DNA from: an uncultured Methylopila sp. | Lineage (GTDB): Bacteria > Pseudomonadota > Alphaproteobacteria > Rhizobiales > Methylopilaceae | DNA length: 64,000 nt | Direction of reading: 5' to 3' | NCBI GenBank assembly: GCA_902168115.1 | Contig: CABHPB010000063.1 | Location: 62,001 to 126,000, forward strand | Position numbers and translations under genes: made by a program | In this document: positions 61,005 through 64,000 of the stretch, one piece after another | Layout of the letters: each line of letters begins with the position of its first letter | Position numbering within the stretch: position 1 is the first letter of the stretch | Notes under the pieces: generated by a model | What the model was told of the DNA's origin: nothing | Seen by the model: the letters and a program-made list of their open reading frames with translations, nothing else | Database searches by the model: none

Positions 61005-62393
61005 CTACTTCCGCTTTTCCACCCACATCGGCAGCCCGCCCTTGGGCTGCAGCGAGATCCCGCCGAAGGGCGTGATCGGCTCGGTGCTCGCCAGCCGGAA
61101 CCGGAACTGGCGCGCGAGCGTGATGATCGAGAACATCAGGTTCGCGGTCGAGGCGCTCGCGCCCGGGCACACGCGCGGGCCGGCGGCGAAGGGGATGTAG
61201 GCGAAGCGCGCGACCTTGCGGCGATTCTCGTCCTCGAACCGGTCCGGATCGAACACGTCCGGCCGCTCCCAGAGCTGGCGATGCCTGTGGATGAGGAACG
61301 GCGCGACGGTCACGATCGCGCCGCGCGGCACCGGCCGGCCGCAGACGACGTCCGCCTTCACCGCCTTGCGCACGATCACCGGGATCGGCGGATAGAGCCG
61401 CATCACCTCGTCGAGCACGCGCTTGGTGTAGGGGACGCGCGACACGTCCTCGGGCGTGAGCTTCCGGTCGCCCAGAACCTCGTCGAGCTCGGCGTGCATG
61501 CGCGACTCGACATGCGGATGGAGGTCGAGCAGGTACCAGATCCAGGTGAGCGCCCGGATGGTGGCGTCGCCGGCCGCGATGATGGAGGCGGCCTCGTCGC
61601 GCGTCTCCTCGGGGCTGAGCGGCTCGCCGGTCTGCCGGTCGCGGGCGTGGGCGAGGCGCCAGAGCAAATCCTGCCCGCCCGTCCAGTCCGGGTCGCGGCG
61701 CTCGGCGATCAGCGCGCGCAGCTTGCGGTCGCCCTCGGCCTTCCAGTCCTCGAGCCGGCGGCGGACCAGGAACTTCGACACCCATTCAGGCTTGGGGACC
61801 ATGTCGATCGAGCGCGGCTTGCGCGGCACGGTGGAGAGCCAGCGCAGCATCGGCAGCGCGCTGTCGTCGCCGCCGGTCGAGATGTGGTTGAGCATGCGCG
61901 CGAGCATGTCGGCCGCGACCCGCTCCATGTCGATCGGCTTGCCGGCGGCGGCGCGCCGGGCGAGGTCCTTGGCGCGGCGCTCGGCCACCCGGATCAGCGC
62001 CGGCCCGTCCGGCTCGACGGCCCGGCGGTCGATCGCCGGCGTCGCGATGCGTCGATGACGTCGCCAGGTCTCGCCTTCGCTCGCGAGCGTGCCCGTGCCG
62101 ATCTCCGCCTCGAACAGCCGCCGGATGGTGGGAACGCGCGGATAGTTGTCGAAATTGTCGACCAGCACCTGCTTCACGCCGGCCGGGTCGCTGATGAAGC
62201 AGGCCGTGACGAGGCTGTAGCGGCGCGTGACGAACAGGTTTTCGTAGAGTTCGTCGTCGAAGACGCCGAGCGAATTGTCCGGGATGGTCTTAAGGACTTC
62301 CAGCGCGGACAGGGGCCTAGCCGGCCGCGAGGGCATGGCGAGCGCTGGCGGCTCGCGAGGCGTGTCGTCGGCTTTCGCGTCCAAAGCGTTCAT
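61005..62393 (-). CDS. Cytochrome P450
   Basis: A 462-aa heme monooxygenase. Heme ligand Cys409 lies in FAAGPRVCPGAS, the I-helix oxygen-binding segment is SIIAAGDATIRALTW and the K-helix ExxR is DEVMRLYPPIP. No N-terminal membrane anchor, so it is a soluble bacterial form; sequence character (FLIHRHRQLWERPDVFDPDRFEDENRRK) is close to the CYP102/fatty-acid-like class. No ferredoxin or reductase genes adjoin it. Substrate unknown. Confidence 0.93.
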   Translation of the reverse strand: MNALDAKADDTPREPPALAMPSRPARPLSALEVLKTIPDNSLGVFDDELYENLFVTRRYSLVTACFISDPAGVKQVLVDNFDNYPRVPTIRRLFEAEIGTGTLASEGETWRRHRRIATPAIDRRAVEPDGPALIRVAERRAKDLARRAAAGKPIDMERVAADMLARMLNHISTGGDDSALPMLRWLSTVPRKPRSIDMVPKPEWVSKFLVRRRLEDWKAEGDRKLRALIAERRDPDWTGGQDLLWRLAHARDRQTGEPLSPEETRDEAASIIAAGDATIRALTWIWYLLDLHPHVESRMHAELDEVLGDRKLTPEDVSRVPYTKRVLDEVMRLYPPIPVIVRKAVKADVVCGRPVPRGAIVTVAPFLIHRHRQLWERPDVFDPDRFEDENRRKVARFAYIPFAAGPRVCPGASASTANLMFSIITLARQFRFRLASTEPITPFGGISLQPKGGLPMWVEKRK

Positions 62394-62535
62394 CCGCGCC
62401 CGCGGCCGACGGCGGCCCGAGAGCTGGGCGGCGCGACGTCGAGGCGGCGATCCGGGTTTTGGTCAGTCAAGGTCCGCTCCCGCCGGTTCGCGGCTCCGCG
62501 CGGGGCGGCGTCCAGATGGACCTGACGGCGGCGGC

Positions 62536-62612
62536 TGGTCGGAGTGGCAGGATTCGAACCTGCGACCCCCTCGTCCCGAACGAGGTGCGCTACCAGGCTG
62601 CGCCACACTCCG
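62536..62612 (-). tRNA. tRNA-Pro (anticodon CGG)
   Basis: On the minus strand CGGAGTG...CACTCCG forms the acceptor stem, followed by an encoded ACCA. The D-loop is AGCCTGGTAGCGC, the anticodon loop TTCGGGA gives anticodon CGG, and the T-arm is CGCAGGTTCGAATCCTG. Length 77 with CCA. The rest of the gap 62394-62755 shows nothing else recognisable. Confidence 0.95.
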
Positions 62613-62755
62613 AAGCCGACCGGCGGCCCTTATAGGGGGCGCGATTGCGCTCCGCAAGCGGACTTCTGCGCGAAGGAACCGCTTTGTTCCGAGAGCGTTG
62701 AGCGCCAAGGCGCAGGTCCGCCCTGGGCCGCCGCAAAACGGAGACACGACAGCCC

Positions 62756-63064
62756 ATGGCGACCAGAAAAACGACCGACATCGCCGACGAAGTCGCGAAC
62801 GCCGCAGCCACGAGCGGCCGCCGCGCCGGCGCGAGAGCCCGCCGCGCGGGCGTCGACATCGGAGACGCCATCGACAGCGCCGCGAGTTCGGGGGCGGCCC
62901 GCGTTCGCCGCGCCGCCCGCAAGACCGTCGCCGCGCAGGACGCCGCCGCCGCAGAGTTCGAGTCGCAGACCGCCTCGCTCGAGGATGCGATCCGGCGCAA
63001 TCCGCTCGCGGCCGCCGGCGCGGCGCTGCTGGTCGGCGTGGTGCTCGGCCGTTTCATTCTCTAA
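62756..63064 (+). CDS. DUF883-family (ElaB-like) membrane-anchored protein
   Basis: A 102-aa protein: Ala/Arg-rich helical region (1-75) and a C-terminal helix RRNPLAAAGAALLVGVVLGRFIL typical of the DUF883/ElaB/YqjD family, inner-membrane proteins that associate with ribosomes in stationary phase in E. coli. It precedes a CsbD-family gene, a frequent stress-gene neighbour. Confidence 0.85.
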   Translation: MATRKTTDIADEVANAAATSGRRAGARARRAGVDIGDAIDSAASSGAARVRRAARKTVAAQDAAAAEFESQTASLEDAIRRNPLAAAGAALLVGVVLGRFIL

Positions 63065-63105
63065 AGCGCGCAAGGCGCCGTGCATCACGGATGGAGGATC
63101 AAGCA

Positions 63106-63288
63106 ATGATCGAGAAGGCGACCGTCAAAGGCGCGGTGAAGGAAGCGGCGGGCAAGGCGAAGGCCGTGGTCGGCAAGGCGACGGGAGACCGTTCGCTGGA
63201 GGCTCGCGGCAAGGCTGAGGAAACCGTCGGCAAGGTCCAGAAGGCCGCCGGCTCCGCGCTCTCCAGGGTCAAGTCGGCTCTGCGCTGA
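63106..63288 (+). CDS. CsbD-family stress protein
   Basis: A 60-aa protein with the CsbD pattern MIEKATVKGAVKEAAGKAKAVVGKATGDRSLEARGKAEETVGKVQKAAGSA. These small hydrophilic proteins are induced by general stress; molecular role unknown. GGAGGA about ten bases upstream supports the ATG at 63106. Its 3' end overlaps the convergent response-regulator gene by 20 bases. Confidence 0.9.
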   Translation: MIEKATVKGAVKEAAGKAKAVVGKATGDRSLEARGKAEETVGKVQKAAGSALSRVKSALR

Positions 63289-64000
63289 CCGGTTCCTGCG
63301 CGCGGCGGCGCTCGCCCGCCGGCGCGCGGTCGCCGAGCAGCGCGACCACCCGCTCGACCAGCTCGTCCACGGACACGCGCGACTTGATCAGGGCGACGTC
63401 CGGATCGACCGCCTCGCGGTCGACGTCGAACGCCGAGAACACGACGACGGGCGTCGGTTCGTGTTCGAGGCTTTCGACGAGTTCCAGCCCAGAACCGTCG
63501 TTCAATGCGACGTCGAGGATGGCGAGGTCGAATTTCGCTTCCGACAGGGCCCGGCGCGCCGCCGACAGCGTGCCCACGGAGGTGACGTCGGCGATCGGCG
63601 CGAGCGCTGCGCGCACGACGTTGCAGAGATCGACGTCGTCCTCGACATGCAGGATGGAGGGGCGCGAGGCCGGCTGAGCGATGTTCTGCCGGATGATTCG
63701 GGTCAGGCGCATCGCGTCGACCGGCTTCTCCACCCAGGCGGCGACGTCCAGGCCCTCCGCACGATCGTCGATTCGCGTCCGTTCCGCGCTCGCCGACACC
63801 ACGATGACCGGCACGTCGCGGCCGTTGGCGCGTGACCTCAAATCCTGCACGAAGCCGAGGCCGTGGCCGTCGGGAAGGTGAAGGTCGAGCAGCACGGCGT
63901 CGAAACTGTGCGCCTCGACGAGCTTGAGCGCCGCCTTCACGGTTCCGGCCGTTTGGGGCTCGAAGCCGGCGTCGCGCATCTGTTCGGCGAGAATGGCGGC
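63269..64000 (-). CDS. Response regulator with two receiver domains, partial at window end
   Basis: At least 236 aa are visible and the frame stays open to base 64000, so the N-terminus lies beyond the window. The first receiver domain (VEAHSFDAVLLDLHLPDGHGLGFVQDL, phosphoacceptor Asp in LLDLHLPDG; VEKPVDAMRL) is followed by a second (ILHVEDDVDLCNVVRAAL... FDLAILDVALNDGSGLELVESL). There is no DNA-binding domain at the C-terminus. It may be the receiver tail of a hybrid kinase or a stand-alone double receiver. Confidence 0.85.
   Translation of the reverse strand, partial: AAILAEQMRDAGFEPQTAGTVKAALKLVEAHSFDAVLLDLHLPDGHGLGFVQDLRSRANGRDVPVIVVSASAERTRIDDRAEGLDVAAWVEKPVDAMRLTRIIRQNIAQPASRPSILHVEDDVDLCNVVRAALAPIADVTSVGTLSAARRALSEAKFDLAILDVALNDGSGLELVESLEHEPTPVVVFSAFDVDREAVDPDVALIKSRVSVDELVERVVALLGDRAPAGERRRAQEPVSAEPT

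Overview
The window is high-GC DNA with dense, tightly overlapping operons. It looks like an alphaproteobacterial chromosome, most likely Hyphomicrobiales. The grounds are the gene repertoire: a glxBCD-glnT type operon, a fused urease gamma-beta subunit, a urtABCDE urea transporter, DUF883 and CsbD stress proteins, RTX and ELWxxDGT proteins, and CTTGAC-type -35 boxes. Genus cannot be set from this sequence alone; a methylotroph-like family such as Methylopilaceae is only a guess.

Layout. 1-7.6 kb holds housekeeping and accessory genes: a GntR regulator, a selenocysteine tRNA beside a molybdate-binding TOBE protein, an M32 carboxypeptidase, Ada, an amidase, an SRAP protein and a sulfotransferase-like protein. 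7.7-16.5 kb is an amine/glutamine-type nitrogen module. It has an operon of small membrane proteins with an APC permease, a XRE-cupin regulator, glxBCD (mgsABC-like) and a type III glutamine synthetase. A near-identical inverted repeat sits before both the permease operon and glxB. 16.5-28.3 kb holds an ABC-2 exporter, CorA, an Ldh-type oxidoreductase, an RTX protein, two two-component systems, an ELWxxDGT repeat protein and an SMP-30-like protein.

28.3-45.5 kb is the most interesting part and reads as a guanidine-to-ammonia pathway. On the minus strand a sigma-54 type promoter is followed directly by a guanidine-I (ykkC) riboswitch. The operon behind it encodes a NitT/TauT-type ABC importer, a ureohydrolase of the nickel-dependent guanidine hydrolase (GdmH) type, an uncharacterised His-rich protein and a HupE/UreJ nickel permease. 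Divergently, a second sigma-54 type promoter precedes urtABCDE, which runs into ureD-ureAB-ureC-ureE-ureF-ureG. Guanidine would be imported, split to urea and ammonia, and the urea hydrolysed by urease; the nickel functions serve both enzymes. An AT-rich AbiJ-like (candidate anti-phage) gene lies between ureC and ureE and overlaps the ureE start.

45.5-64 kb holds an ECF sigma/anti-sigma pair beside a subtilase, a palindromic repeat, a polar amino-acid ABC transporter, a YhaN/YhaO-like nuclease pair, a thioesterase, an Rrf2 regulator, a cytochrome P450, a proline tRNA, DUF883 and CsbD proteins, and a response regulator cut by the window end.
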